This document shows, one piece after another, positions 20,665 to 32,077 of a stretch of 64,000 bases of DNA. The position numbers and the translations under genes were made by a program. The DNA lies in contig JAACJM010000014.1 in assembly GCA_013368315.1 (NCBI GenBank), positions 682,001-746,000 of the forward strand, written 5' to 3'. The stretch's first letter is position 1. Every line of letters starts with the position of its first letter. The DNA is from Tetrapyrgos nigripes. Lineage: Eukaryota; Basidiomycota; Agaricomycetes; Agaricales; Campanellaceae. The notes under the pieces are model-generated. The model was given only the letters and a program-made list of their open reading frames with translations, searched no databases and had not been told where the DNA came from.

Positions 20665-21034
20665 GATATGTTACTTGATTGTTCTGGGACTTGTTTTGAG
20701 ACCAGAGCAAGAAACAGCGGACAAAGGGCCATTCAAGCAAACATATTCTTATTGCAGTAGGATTATGACAAAAAAGTTGTGACCGAAGCAAAGTTGAAGA
20801 GAGGAGGAGGCAACGTGGGAAAACTGTTGGTTTAGGTCGGTATTCATCTTTTTTGCCGAGTCATTGTCAACGATCTCCGTCCGGGCAATAGATCAAAAAG
20901 TAAGAAAATCCGGAGCCCATTGGCGCGCTACACATGTATGTGTAAAGATAGATGGCGATGTACTACTCCATTTAAGATACATAGAGAAATTAATAACAGA
21001 CTCTTAAAGTATTCCGGTCCCCAGGTCTGTCTAC

Positions 21035-23067
21035 CTACAAGTTCGGCTGCGAAACCATTCGGTCTAATGTCCTTAGAGCATCCTCTCGAGAGAGGGGTAT
21101 ACTTGAAGCAGCTTGTCGCACAGCTTCCTCGCTTCCGCCCATGGTGGCGTGCACGATTAGACGTGCAATGACTTCACCCTACATCAGGAACAGGTCAGGG
21201 CCAATTGAAGGCAAAACTGAGTAAGAGGGATCGTACCAGTTCGACCAGGATAGCTACGACGATGAGCCTGCGAAAAAAAAAGAGTCAGTCTCTGGGATGG
21301 AAGCGGTCAAAAGTCGTCTACCATATCACGATCCACTGTCTCAAAGGGTCAGCCACGGTGAAAATTCTGAAAAGAAGTACTCACCGTTATACGCTCCATT
21401 GCAGAATTATTCAGGTGATCATGAATGGCTTCCAGCTGCGAAAAGCACCGTTATGGTATACTCTCACAAAGACTAGAAGACACTCACGAAATCACTCGCT
21501 ACAGCCAATTTCTCATTCAACACCTGTACTCTCCCTCCAATCTCCATATACTCCCTAACCGCATCATACAGCTCCTTCAGACTTGCTTCGTCCCAAAACA
21601 ATTCTGGTACATCAAGGACATTGGAAACAAGGTTTATGTCTCTTCGTAACTTGAACAATTTTCCAGTCAACTTGAGTGCCTCTCGTCGTTTCATTTGCAG
21701 TGCCCCTTTCTTAGCCAGTTGCTGAGGTATCGACAGCGTTTCTGGAGAAGACAACACAAGTTGAGTACTTGTCTCAAAATGAGCCAGAAGTGTGGATTGG
21801 GCAAGGGCATGAGAGATGGAAAGCTTGAGGAGATGTGAACGAGATTTGAGGGCTAGGAAGAGAGAAAATGTCAGGACTAGCTGGGCACAAAGAATTGGGG
21901 ATCAACTCACTGAAGAAATCATTGTAAATACGCGGAGCAGCAATGTTGGGATCATGAGTGTAGTGACACTCTTCAATCTCCAGTAATCCTCGGATATCTT
22001 TCTCCTCAGAGTCCCGGCATTCTCAATATCCTCCAAAATACCCTTTTCTTGAGCCTCGTTAAGCCCGAAAAAGACTACCACACCATAATCGAAGAAGATG
22101 ACTTCCGCATTTTCTGGTTCGGAATTTGACATGGCAGAAGGAGCTGGGTCAGCAATTGCCCTTGGAGAGACTAGGGATACTTCAGGAGCCAGAAAAGGAG
22201 TTGTTTGCTCAGACTCGGAAAATGGACTGTTGGGATTTTCTGCGTCGGTGTAAGCTTCCGAGTCCGAGACAGTCGGTGCACTACCAGACACTGCAGAACG
22301 TAGACCAGAGTCTCGAACGCCCCCTCGACGCTCTGTGGGAGAGGAAGTGATGTAGCCGTCGTCCCGAAGTCGTTCTGGGTTGTGATTAAAATAGGAACCC
22401 TGGTAGCCAATCTCTTCTGCCTCTGACAAACGTGCGAGTATGGACTTGCCATCGTCATGCTGCACAGGTGCAGAGGAACGAATGTTGACATTGGCACCAT
22501 ATCCAGGGAGAAGTGGGAGGTGGTACATCTACTTGTGATAAGTGAGATATTAAGAATGGAAGTTTATGGGTGAAGACTTACGGCGTATAACGCTTCGTCA
22601 AACACTCTCGGAGCTACATTGTGTTCTCTTTTCAAGAACCCGGCCAATAGCTTCATCTTGAAGGACTCTGCGATACAATAAGCAGTAATCCTCTTGAACC
22701 CAGCCTTCTTCCTCTGCTCTTTACTCATCCGTTCCGCCTCGGATTTGTACTCCCGAACATGAACTCCTGCGTCGGTCTCATATCCAAGCGTCAAGGCTTC
22801 CTCTTCGTCATGTAGCGCCTTTGTCTGAGGAGCAGAAGGAAGAACGACAAGTTTCTGCGAAGTCTTCGATGTCCGCTGTGCTTTGGGAGCGATGGAAGGA
22901 GTTAAACCCGATATAGAAGCACGACGAGTGACAGACGGTTTTGTCAGAGTTTGTGGAGAAGTACTTGCGTAAGAGACGCCATGGTTTAATGAACTGATGC
23001 GAGGTTTGCGAGTTCTTCGTGCGGGGGCAACCCCGACTTGAGGAAGTCGTTGTCGGTTGTCTGCCAT
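21035..23067 (-). pseudogene. RMD1/Sif2 family (DUF155) protein with apparent 1-nt frameshift
   Basis: Homologue of yeast RMD1/RMD8, fission-yeast Sif2 and human RMND1 (DUF155), membrane-anchored proteins linked to meiotic division or mitochondria. Exon 1 (from ATG 23067) ends VFDEALYA; exon 2 continues MYHLPLLPGYGAN. The core EVIFFDYGVVVFFGL and ILEDIENAG is clear. Then GAGGATTACTGGAGATTG reads EDYWRL and loses frame; the next frame gives EECHYTHDPNIAAPRIYND, the expected continuation. One missing G at 21980-21981 explains it, and no GT donor lies between, so no intron can. After LKSRSHLLKLSISHALAQ the C-terminus (WIVIWLIVVAILVELGEV) forms the membrane helix, joined through a 14-nt microexon (21322-21335). 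Either a recent lesion or a sequencing error. Stop at 21035-21037. Confidence 0.8.
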
Positions 23068-23170
23068 AAAGGATTCCGCCAACGTCGGCTGTGACTCGAG
23101 AAATTTAGAAAGGTCTCGCCCACGTGATGATCAACGCGAGGATTGGACGTCAACGACGACGAGCAAGGGC

Positions 23171-25215
23171 ATGGACTTTACGGAAATCTACCAGCAAAAT
23201 GCCAACCTCGTCGCTTTCAGTCCTGGAACTCACTTTATCCTTACTGCAGTCCAAGACCGTTTGATAGTCAGAAGCACCGATACCTTTTCAATCACTCGAA
23301 CATGGCTCGTGGATTCAACTCCTTCACCCACTCATCCAATCACTGCCAAATCTGCGTCCAAGGCAAAGGCTTCTGACAGTGCTATCTCTCATATTGGCTG
23401 GTCCTGCGACTCGGAGTATACCCTTGCGGCTTGTGCGAAACGAGGAGTGGTCGATGTTTACAAACTTCGTGACCCGGAATGGAATGCACGGATTGATTCT
23501 GGTGCAGAGGGTATGTGGTCGACATTGCTTGTCCGATCATGAAATCACGTAGGGATGTAGGTCTGGTGAAGGCAGAATGGGCACCAGATGGGAGAACGAT
23601 CGTGTGTTTCTCAGAATGGGGTGTAAGTTGTCCTTGCAATCCAACTGTCTACGTCCTGACCTACATCCAGCTTAGAGTTACGCTATGGTCGCTGGTCACC
23701 GAGACTGCAACATACATCCAATACCCCATACACCCTGATAAAGGTATGTGGTTTGGACCTTTCTTTGTCGCGTTTTCTGACGCAACTTACAGGCTACGCT
23801 TTCCGTCAAGATGGCCGATATTTCATCCTAGCTGAGAGACATAGATCCAAAGATACTCTAGGTCTCTATGACACTTCCGACTCTTACAAACTCGTCCGAG
23901 TATGCTAGTATCATTCAGAAAGAATCTTAGCACCTAACATTGTTCCCAGCATTTCCCATTACCCACATCATCTTTTTCCTCATTTTCTCTATCGCCCAAT
24001 GGAAACTACCTTGCTGTATGGGAAGGGCCTTTGGAGGTATGCTCTCTTCTCTTTCACTGCAACTCTACTCGCCGCTCATCTGTACCTAGTACAAACTCCA
24101 CATCCTCACATTAGCCGGCAACATCCTATCGTCCTTCACACCTAACCCAGAGCCCACACTCGGTATACGAGACGTTGCTTGGCATCCCAGCGGTGTTTTC
24201 ATTGCAGTTGGAGGGTATGATGATAAGGTTGATTTCCGTTCTCTCGATGTCTTTCGTTTGCTGATTCATCACCCAGATACACATCCTCGACAGCCTCAGT
24301 TGGTCTGCAGTCGTCACACTCGAGTATTCGAGTCGTATTCCTGCTGGTGTGGTCCGTTTTGTACTCCTTGCCTCATTCCCTTGGTATCGCCTAATGAGCT
24401 TTGCTTGGTCAATAGATGATATGGCACGAACCACAAAAATGGCAAGAAGCTACGGAAGGGAGAGGGTTTCTGTCTTGTACGTTACCCTTTTTTTTGACCT
24501 CTGACATGCTTAACATATACACCTTCCTCTTCTTTCCGACAGACGAAAGAGTCAAAGCTCCTCAATCTATAGCACATTACCAAACCAAATCTGATCCAAC
24601 GAAAGCAAATCCCAAGACCGGCGTTGCGCAACTGCAATGGAATCAAACGGGGTCTCTGCTTCTTGTTCGTTTTGGTATGTTGCTGCTACTGCTCGTCTCT
24701 TTGGTTCTTGCGGCCGACCTTGTTCTCCTCGCACGTCTCCTCCTTCCCTCCCCACCTTCCACCCAACACAACCAGAAAACGTCCCCACCATCCTCCATAT
24801 CTACAACTTCCCCTCCTCCGACGAACCTTTCCAACCAAAACTACGCACCGTCATACTAAACTCAAACCCAATCCTGCATGCGCGGTGGAATCCCCGACGT
24901 AAAGGCTCCCTAGTCGCATGTTGTGGAAATCGGTCTATATATACGTGGAGTGATGAGTGGATTGGTGAGTCTGGTGAGGCAGAGGAGATGGCGGAGTGTA
25001 TTGGGGTTCCGGCGAGTGAGTTTTTGCTTGTTAACCCACTGGAATTGGGGTTTGCTTTTTATTAGGCCTCAATGCTGATAACTTTTTTTGTCACAGAGAA
25101 ATTCGACACGAGGGATATCCGTTGGGCACCAGATGGAAAGGGTCTTTTGCTGATGGACAAGGACACGTTTTGTTGTGCGTTTGAGGTAGTGGAGGAATTG
25201 GAAGCGGAGTCATGA
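23171..25215 (+). CDS. WD-repeat protein, WDR8/WRAP73 family
   Basis: Beta-propeller protein homologous to WRAP73/WDR8, which with an Msd1/SSX2IP partner anchors microtubules at spindle poles. Start ATG 23171 (MDFTEIYQQNANLVAFSPGT). WD-like blades are spread over many short exons: HIGWSCDSEYTLAACAKRG, VKAEWAPDGRTIVCFSEWG, FSLSPNGNYLAVWEGP, DVAWHPSGVFIAVGGYDDK, LQWNQTGSLLLVRF, HARWNPRRKGSLVACCGN and IRWAPDGKGLLLMDKDTF. It ends EELEAES with stop TGA 25213-25215. The start lies only ~100 bp from the divergent DUF155 gene (23067), so they share a promoter region. No transmembrane or signal sequence; cytoplasmic. Confidence 0.87.
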
Positions 25216-26143
25216 ATGATCAATCGATGACTTGGGGTTTTGCTTGATTTTGAACCGTGTATATCTACTGCTGTAAAGAATGTTGTATATGTATCTGTTA
25301 CCACGAAGTTAGTACCACTTGCAAAAAACCAGGTCCGACCGTCCGAGTAACCGAACTTTTGGGTGTTCCTCCACGTGGACCTTTTCATTTTTTCCCCAAC
25401 CGTCGTCAGCTACTAGCAGCTACCTCCGCAAATTCTCCTTGCAGAGCTTGTGATTGGCCTGGCTACCGTCGTGATCAGGCGATCTCCCGCGCATGCCTCT
25501 GCTGTCCAAAACTCCGGGCTTCAACCGCGCACGTAAGCCTCAAGGATCACTCTGTCAAAACAAACCAGTAATATTTTGACCATCTCTAGTACTTGTTTCT
25601 GCTGTCCAAGACACCACACGGTTCGATGATGCGAAGACGCGTATAATCCACCTCTTCTAGTCTCGTGAAACCACTGACGATACCCACTATATGTGTATGT
25701 ACTCTTCTTCGCGCGACCCAGCGCTTCATAGCACGTTTGAACAACAAAAAGGCGTCATAACCCTTGGAAACCGTCTCATGGTCAAATTTCTTCTGACAAG
25801 ATGCCTGCCTTGGTCCCAGCTTGTTCCTACTATTCTCATATTACCCCGGACATTCTTAATAATACCACTTCCCCGCCTTTCTGAAGCTTGTGCAACTCAG
25901 TTCTCGTGTCCAACATACCACTAAAACCCTTGATGCTCCTGTCGTCCTCCTCATTTACTCATATATTTTCCGCTGTTTCCATGCTGCCCGGTATTTTTTC
26001 TCTGTCATGAGGTCGATATGTTCGGAAATGTTAACCCCACATTCCCCAATTCTCATTGAAAAGAAATTGGCTTATGATTTTGGGTCAGCGAAAGCTTGAG
26101 AAAGTGGACACAGTTTTATTTTGCCGGGTTTGCTTTTGCGGGG
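25216..26143. other. Intergenic upstream of HsbA
   Basis: No gene or repeat recognised. The right part is the HsbA promoter region. Confidence 0.4.
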
Positions 26144-26150
26144 TATAAAA
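26144..26150 (+). promoter_or_regulatory. TATA box of HsbA gene
   Basis: TATAAAA in a GGGG context about 100 bp before the ATG at 26250. This is a strong TATA box, consistent with a highly and conditionally expressed secreted protein. Confidence 0.7.
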
Positions 26151-26249
26151 GACACTGAAATAATGTGGGGTAAGCCCCAAGACAGTCTCTTAACCAGTCT
26201 CGTCTCACCTCACCTCACTCCGCTCTCTTCCAGTCCAACCAGTACTACC

Positions 26250-26983
26250 ATGCAGCTCCTTTCCCGCTCCCTCGTCGCTCTCTCCATCGCCGCATCCACT
26301 TTCGGTCTCGTGCTTAAGCGTGATGTCACAACGATCTTGTCTGACATTTCTAACATCGGTACCCAAGTAACGAGCCTCGACAACAACATCAACGCTTTCC
26401 CCGATTCCGGAGGATCTCTTGCTGCTGCTTTGGTTAGTCTTTCGTGCCCGTCGGCTTCTTCTTTGGCTGGATACTAATTTGCATCTTGTCTTAGGCCATC
26501 CACAACGACGCTGTTGCTTTGAACTCTGCCGTTGGTACCGCTACTACTGACACCACGGTAAGCTCGCTCTCTTTGATGTATACCGACTGAAAAAAATCTT
26601 ATAAAACCGCTTATTTCCATGTAGTCCAACGGTGCCTTCAGCGAAGCAGACGGTCAATCTGTCCTCTCGGCTGTTGAAGGTATCGAGGATACCATCCTCG
26701 ATACTCTCAGTGCTATCGTCGCCAAACACGCCGCATTCGCGGCCTTGCCCATCGGTGGTATCCCTGCACTCGTCCTTCAAGACTTGAAGAATCTCGATGC
26801 TAGCACGACTGCCTTCTCGGGTGCGTTGATTGCTAACGCCCCGGTGAGTATTGCTATATAATTTCTCTCTAGATTGTCTTTGGATGACTGATTCTTTTGC
26901 AGGCCGACCTCGTCAGTGAGGCCACTGAGATCCAGTCCACCATCGGAACTGCTTTCGACACTGCTATCGCTGCTTACTCATAA
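26250..26983 (+). CDS. Hydrophobic surface-binding protein A (HsbA) family, secreted
   Basis: Exons 26250-26432, 26495-26557, 26625-26843 and 26903-26983 total 546 nt (181 aa); every exon length is a multiple of three. MQLLSRSLVALSIAASTFGL is a signal peptide and is followed by a Lys-Arg processing site. The mature part is all-helical and cysteine-free (TTILSDISNIGTQVTSLDNN, SVLSAVEGIEDTILDTLSAI, ATEIQSTIGTAFDTAIAAYS), as in HsbA / cell-wall galactomannoprotein proteins that adsorb to hydrophobic surfaces and recruit hydrolytic enzymes. Length matches the family. A 3' partial duplicate follows at 27320-27645. Confidence 0.88.
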
Positions 26984-27319
26984 GCTACACATTTCATATA
27001 CCCTGTCGAAAAATTGGTTGTACTTGCATTGCTACTTATAGGGAAAATAAATGTATATAATGGGTTCAAGCTGGGCATCAGCATCGGCATGCAGATGACT
27101 GCTATTCTTGTAGCGCAGCTTCCGAGTCCTTAATTCCCAGTGGAGTTACACGAGATATCGACGAGGTCGTTCATCTACTACTGATGCGCACGAATCTTCA
27201 CCTCTTTGCATTCGGACTGTGAGCGTCACTTTGCATGTCACCAAAGTTGAAACGGTATTCTAATCCCCCAGGCCATACCACATTGCCAGACCAAATCCTA
27301 TACAAGAAAAGCAAATCCC

Positions 27320-27645
27320 AAAGGTACTATCGAGGATACTATCCTCGATGCTCAATGCTATCGTGGCCAAGCATAGCGCACTCGCAGTCCCCGTGTCCGG
27401 AGTCAGTGGTATCCCCGCACTCGTCCTTCGAGACTGGAAGACTCTCAATGCTAGCACGACTGCCTTCTCGAATGCGTTGATTGCTAACGCCCCGGTGAGT
27501 ATTGCTATAATTTCTATCCACTGCTAGTATCCAGGTTGTCTTCGGATGACTGATTCTTTTGCAGGCCGACCTCGTCAGTGCGGCCACTGAGATCCCGTCC
27601 ACCATCGGAGCTGCTTTCGACACTGCTATCGCTGCTTACTCCTAA
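27320..27645 (+). pseudogene. 3' partial duplicate of HsbA
   Basis: Corresponds to the second half of exon 3, intron 3 and exon 4 of the HsbA gene, plus its 3' UTR (CCCTGTCGAAA...TGGTTGTACTTGCAT). A small deletion near 27350 (GATGCTCAATGCT against GATACTCTCAGTGCT) shifts the frame, and exons 1-2 with the signal peptide are missing. The splice sites and last exon are still nearly identical to the parent, indicating a fairly recent tandem duplication. Confidence 0.82.
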
Positions 27646-27646
27646 G

Positions 27647-28170
27647 CAACACACTTCGTATACCCTGTCGAAATTTTGGTTGTACTTGCATACTGCTATA
27701 GGGAAATTAAATGTATATAATGGGTTCAAGCTTTGGGCATCATTATGTTCCTTATGGTTCTCATTTCATGTTCCTATGCTATTTCTATGCCTATATGCTT
27801 TCCTTTGAACAAGGTCCCAATCCCTTGTGCAGACCGCGTGTTTCCTGTAGCGTGATGACTCACCGAGTCAGTGCGCTACAGGTACTTAACGCTCCTCCTT
27901 CTCCAGAAAAAAAAAGCTGTGGGCATCAGCCTGCATATGGCTGCCGTTCTTGCATGCAGAACTTCTCGCTCCATTAATTCTTCATATCTCAGTGTAGTTC
28001 TACGTGATATCAACAACTGAAAGTCGTTCATCTACTACTGCGCAGGATCTTCACCGCTCTGCATTCGGACCCAAGCAAGACGTGTAGAGAGAGCAAGATA
28101 AGTCAATTAGATCTGTGCGCCGGCAGCCATCGTATTGGCGCTATACTGCTGCATGTCACCAAAGTTGAAA
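27647..28170. repeat. Duplicated downstream flank of HsbA with inserted segment
   Basis: Matches the flank at 26985-27250 in blocks (GGGCATCAGC, GTTCATCTACTACTG, TGCATGTCACCAAAGTTGAAAC), but is interrupted by about 170 bp (about 27735-27910) absent from the first copy. That insertion contains the hairpin at 27844-27882. Confidence 0.6.
27844..27882. repeat. Compact hairpin
   Basis: CCTGTAGCG pairs with CGCTACAGG; inside, TGACTC pairs with GAGTCA around a 3-nt loop. It lies in the segment inserted into the duplicated HsbA flank, so it may mark a small mobile element or a folded RNA. Confidence 0.5.
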
Positions 28171-28185
28171 CAATTTCTAATCTAC

Positions 28186-30008
28186 TCATCTCCGAGAATT
28201 TCCAGTACAAAAAGTACGAATCTCAGATACTCTCCTCTTTCGTCTGGCATCGTAGTACACGAAACACTCAATAAAATCAATCTTCCTCGAAAACCTGACA
28301 ATGTTGTTCCAAATGTAGATTCTGACTCTCCCTAGAGAAGGTAAAAGGTCCACAAGAGCTGAAGCGATGTCTTGACAGAGCGGCATGATCTCTTCAAAGT
28401 CGTGGGGTTCCAGAGAAAGACGGGCGTGGTAAAAGTCTTGATTAGTCCCTGCACACCATCCTCGTGCAATGGCGTCGAAAAACGCTAGAGGTAAATCAAG
28501 GACTTGGAGATTCTTCAGTGTAGAAAGGCACTCGATGATGGTCTTGAGGTCCTATAATCCAATATGGTCGACGGTTGAGATAAATGTGGTCATAACTAGT
28601 ATGGAAACTTACAAGATCGTCGACTTCGTGACCAAAGACAATCTTCAATGCCTCAATTCGGGGTATGGCCCTTCCCAGCCTCATCAATGCATCTGCAACG
28701 CCCAGCGAAGGATCAACCTGCTCCAAAGACAATTCGATACGGGTCAGCTGCCATTGCCCTTGCGCTCCTCTTCCATCCGAAGACGACCAGTAACGGCGAG
28801 CATGAATGGCAGTATCTGACGGGGAGGAGGCCACTCGACACGTATGAGGTTTCATAGCATCCAGTAACGTTACAATCCAAGGTAACTTCTGGGCAGGGAA
28901 ATTTCCAGATTGTGGCCCCACTTCCATCGACACAGACTCCAAAAGAGGATGACGCGCTAGAAAACTGGGGAATCCCTCTGCTGTGAGGGCACCAGTGTCC
29001 GAAGCAGAACACGACTGCAGACTCTTGAGTCCTGGGTAAGTCTGTTTATACCATCCTATCTCATCATCCGCGCGTTGGATCAGGTTGACACGCAGCCCGA
29101 GCTTGTTGACGAGTGTGTGCACGTAGTCTGCTGAAGCTTTTTTTGGGAGTGGGTCATGTATAGTTTCAGAGTGCCAAGGATAGAGGTCATACGGACGCGA
29201 AGCCGTATTCCACACCTTGCCTACGACTCGGGAGAGGGAAATGGGAGCAGCGTCTATATCTGTTACACTCAACGGTAAGTCGCCCGGGCCAAGAAAAGCA
29301 CCATTAAAAACGAGTCGAATATTTGGGGATGGATGGTCATTAACAACTTCTATGACTGGAATGAGGGAAGGAGATAAATGTGACACTCTGGCGTAGAGAA
29401 TTTCAAATGTTTCCAAGTGTGGAAACATGGGAAGCAATTGGAGAATGAAAGTATAGTGCTTTTCGCGGAGCTCGGGAACAGGAGTCGATCTGCGTAAAGG
29501 CTCAAGGCGAGCGTTCCTGTCGGTCAGCGCAAACGGAAAAGCGGTCAGCTGTCGTAATGAAGAGTAAAACTAAAAGGAAGACTGACCTGATGAGAGCACC
29601 TCGAGCTCCCTGTCTAAAAACCGTCCTGAAATGTTCGATCTCAAGTCTATCCCCTTCTTCATATAGATATTCTGTGTACGACTCGTTGTCCGACTCGTTT
29701 TCCAAATCGGCGAAGTACTCGTTTTGCAAGTCCAATTCCAAGTAATGCAACCACGTGTCACAAAAGATGATCACTGATTCAAAGAGTAATGGCAGAGCCA
29801 TTCGTCGCAGGCGTTTACTTGCCAAAGAGAGGTTGTAGAGCGGGTGGACAGAATTGGGAGTTACAGTGTTTTCAGTGGTTTTTCTATCATGTAGGATGAG
29901 TCGGTATGGAAAACTAAAAAGTGAGCTGTCATTCGACTGGGATGATTGTATAGACGAGTGAAGTATCATGTCGACGAGTTCGTCGGGAATACTGTCTAAA
30001 CTGGTCAT
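28186..30008 (-). CDS. F-box-like protein
   Basis: Exons 30008-29587, 29516-28613 and 28551-28186 give 563 aa; both junctions restore the frame. The N-terminus MTSLDSIPDELVDMILHSSI followed by PLYNLSLASKRLRRMALPLLF is an F-box-like motif as in the large agaricomycete F-box expansions. The remainder looks like degenerate leucine-rich repeats (LETFEILYARVSHLSPSLIP, LKNLQVLDLPLAFFDAI). F-box proteins usually link a substrate to an SCF ubiquitin ligase. The substrate is unknown. Confidence 0.72.
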
Positions 30009-30299
30009 GGCGGAAGGCAGGTGACTCGGAGGAGCAAACAATTGACATCAAGATTCAACACGTACGCGTAGCCCGTGACCTGTATTTCCCTGACAGATTT
30101 GAGCCACGCAAGGAGGGGGAGCTACATAGGAAGGGGTGAAGGACAAACGGGACAGGCTTAAACGTGTACTTACTATACAGTAGCTGTAACTGCAAGAGGG
30201 TCACATAGATGCATCCTTTCTCGTCGCTCGTAGACATGCCCTCTCTAAGCAAAAAGAAGCAAGGTAAAAAAGAGCCAAAAACAGTGAAGTTTCAAATAC

Positions 30300-30500
30300 C
30301 CGTATTGTCCCTGGGGAGATTCGAGCTCCCGGCTTCACAGTTACTAACTCATCAAGCTGGGAGAATGAATGAATGAATGAATTTATACACCACACCGTAA
30401 TGCTACAAGGAGCTACTACATGGACCCAATGACTGGATAACTGCGGGGCAAGCAACAGTGTAGTAGAGCCAATCATCCTCGCAGGCAGGGTAGGGCGTCT
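30300..30500 (-). mobile_element. SINE-like insertion with tetranucleotide tail next to a tRNA 3' half
   Basis: On the minus strand a body (TTGCTTGCCCCGCAGTTATC...) ends in a (TTCA)n tail (30364-30383). A tRNA-like 3' half follows: a T-arm GGGAGCTCGAATCTCCC and acceptor strand CAGGGAC. The body matches the insertion in the tRNA-Glu at 44320-44482 (TTGCTTGCCCTGCTG..., tail (TCTA)n). No convincing 5' tRNA half was found here. The acceptor strand would pair with the GTCCCTG that begins the tRNA-His-like gene at 63942. Confidence 0.5.
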
Positions 30501-30871
30501 ACCATACTGAAGCGCTGGTACAACACGGAGACGGTGTGACGTTGTCTCGATGCAAAAACGGATAGGACCATTGGAGGAAGTAAGCATATACTGAAAGAAA
30601 GGTTAGTAAGAAGACAAGGACAAGGCTCAAGCAGAGGGAGGACGTCGGCCGGAAGTGTAGATGGAGGGTGTCTATGGTCGTCAGGCGTGAAAAGCGCTTG
30701 AAGAACTGAAATACAGTTTATATTTCTTCAGTGTTTCCGCACTTATTGATACAATGTTTCCAACGATGATAGAGTACAAGTCATGCAAATTTGAGTCCTG
30801 ACCATGATCCAGAGACAACCAGCGAGCACACATCCTTCATATCCATATCCTAGGGGACGGGACCGAGGTTC
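30501..30871. other. Intergenic
   Basis: No gene recognised. The right end is the 3' flank of the methyltransferase gene. Confidence 0.35.
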
Positions 30872-31917
30872 CTAGACTTGTTTGTCCCGGTCCGTAAGAG
30901 GAACGTACTGTCATATGCAATCAAGAAGTCATAGTCAGTCAACCGAGTAAACTAACCAAAGTCGGGGTCAAGGTCAAGGAGGCCAAGGAGGAAGCAGAGG
31001 AAATAGACACGCAGACCAAAAACAAACTGAAAAACGCACCCTAACAAACATAATTTCCTTCTCTGTAACCTTTCCACTTTCATCTTTATCGACATGAATA
31101 ATCTTTTGCTCGTATGTTCCTACCGGGATGAACATCCTCCCTGGTGAAGCCAACTGCTCGACAAGAGCTTGGGGAATGGTAGGAGCGGCGGCACCGACGT
31201 GGATTGCATTGTACGGGCCTGATAGCGGGAGTCAACATTAGTAAAAGACAGAAGAGTATAAATGTGAGTGCTCACCACCCTCAGGATACCCCTTCCTTCC
31301 GTCACCGGCAAAAATCTCAATCTCCTTCCTCTCAAGAGCCTCTCCCAAGCCGTCGTTTTTGAGATTTTGAATAGACCATTCTGTGAGTTCGGGAATGTGT
31401 TCAATTCCGACTACTTTACTCCGGTTCTCGGACGAGTCGGACTTGACGAGATGGTATAACACGGCAGAAAGGTAACCGGATCCGCTGCCCACATCGAGGA
31501 CTTTGGCACCAGGAGCGAGGTAGGGAAGGAGGTGTTCGCTTGCGTAGGCGTGCTGGTAGTATTCGAGTTGATGAAGGAAAGACTGGAAGTAGAAAGAAGG
31601 AGAATGCTAACCATGTGCGGAGCACTAATGGTTGCTCCGTAACCAATGGACCTACAGTAACATCGAATTGGGCGCTTCAGCTCTCTTACTCAGTAAAGAG
31701 ACCCAAAAACGCAACTGAGGAGAATCCTCATAGGCACCCTCTTTATTCAATACATAGTTTGCTCTGTCGACTTGAGCCATGGCCTGCACACGATCAGAGT
31801 TTAGTAGGTTGTTTTGAGAGAAAGTACCTTTGAAACCCTCTCCGAATTGAAGATTACCGCCTTGGACATGTTGTTGACAAGTTCAGCGTTTGTTCTGCCT
31901 CCACAGCGCCATGCCAT
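30872..31917 (-). CDS. Protein-L-isoaspartate O-methyltransferase
   Basis: Repairs age-damaged proteins by methylating L-isoaspartyl residues with S-adenosylmethionine; cytosolic. Start ATG 31917 gives MAWRCGGRTNAELVNNMSKA. The motifs are YGATISAPHMHAY (substrate loop), VLDVGSGSGYLSAVLYHL (SAM motif I), VVGIEHIPEL, AGDGRKGYPEGGPYNAIHVG, and RMFIPVGTYEQ. The C-terminus YVPLTDRDKQV lies on a last small exon after a ~130-nt intron; stop 30872-30874. Several short introns. The start is 160 bp from the divergent transporter gene (32078). Confidence 0.9.
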
Positions 31918-32077
31918 TGTTAAACGTTAATTGTCGAGAGTTGAAGAGGTCAATCAAGAATGACATATGGATGACATAGTAGAAACACGTGCGTGAGGGT
32001 TCGTTGCCAAGAACGTCCGCAAGATAATAACTCTTGGGTGAGTCGCTAGCGGCCAATCGCTCTTTCCATCTCGTTCC

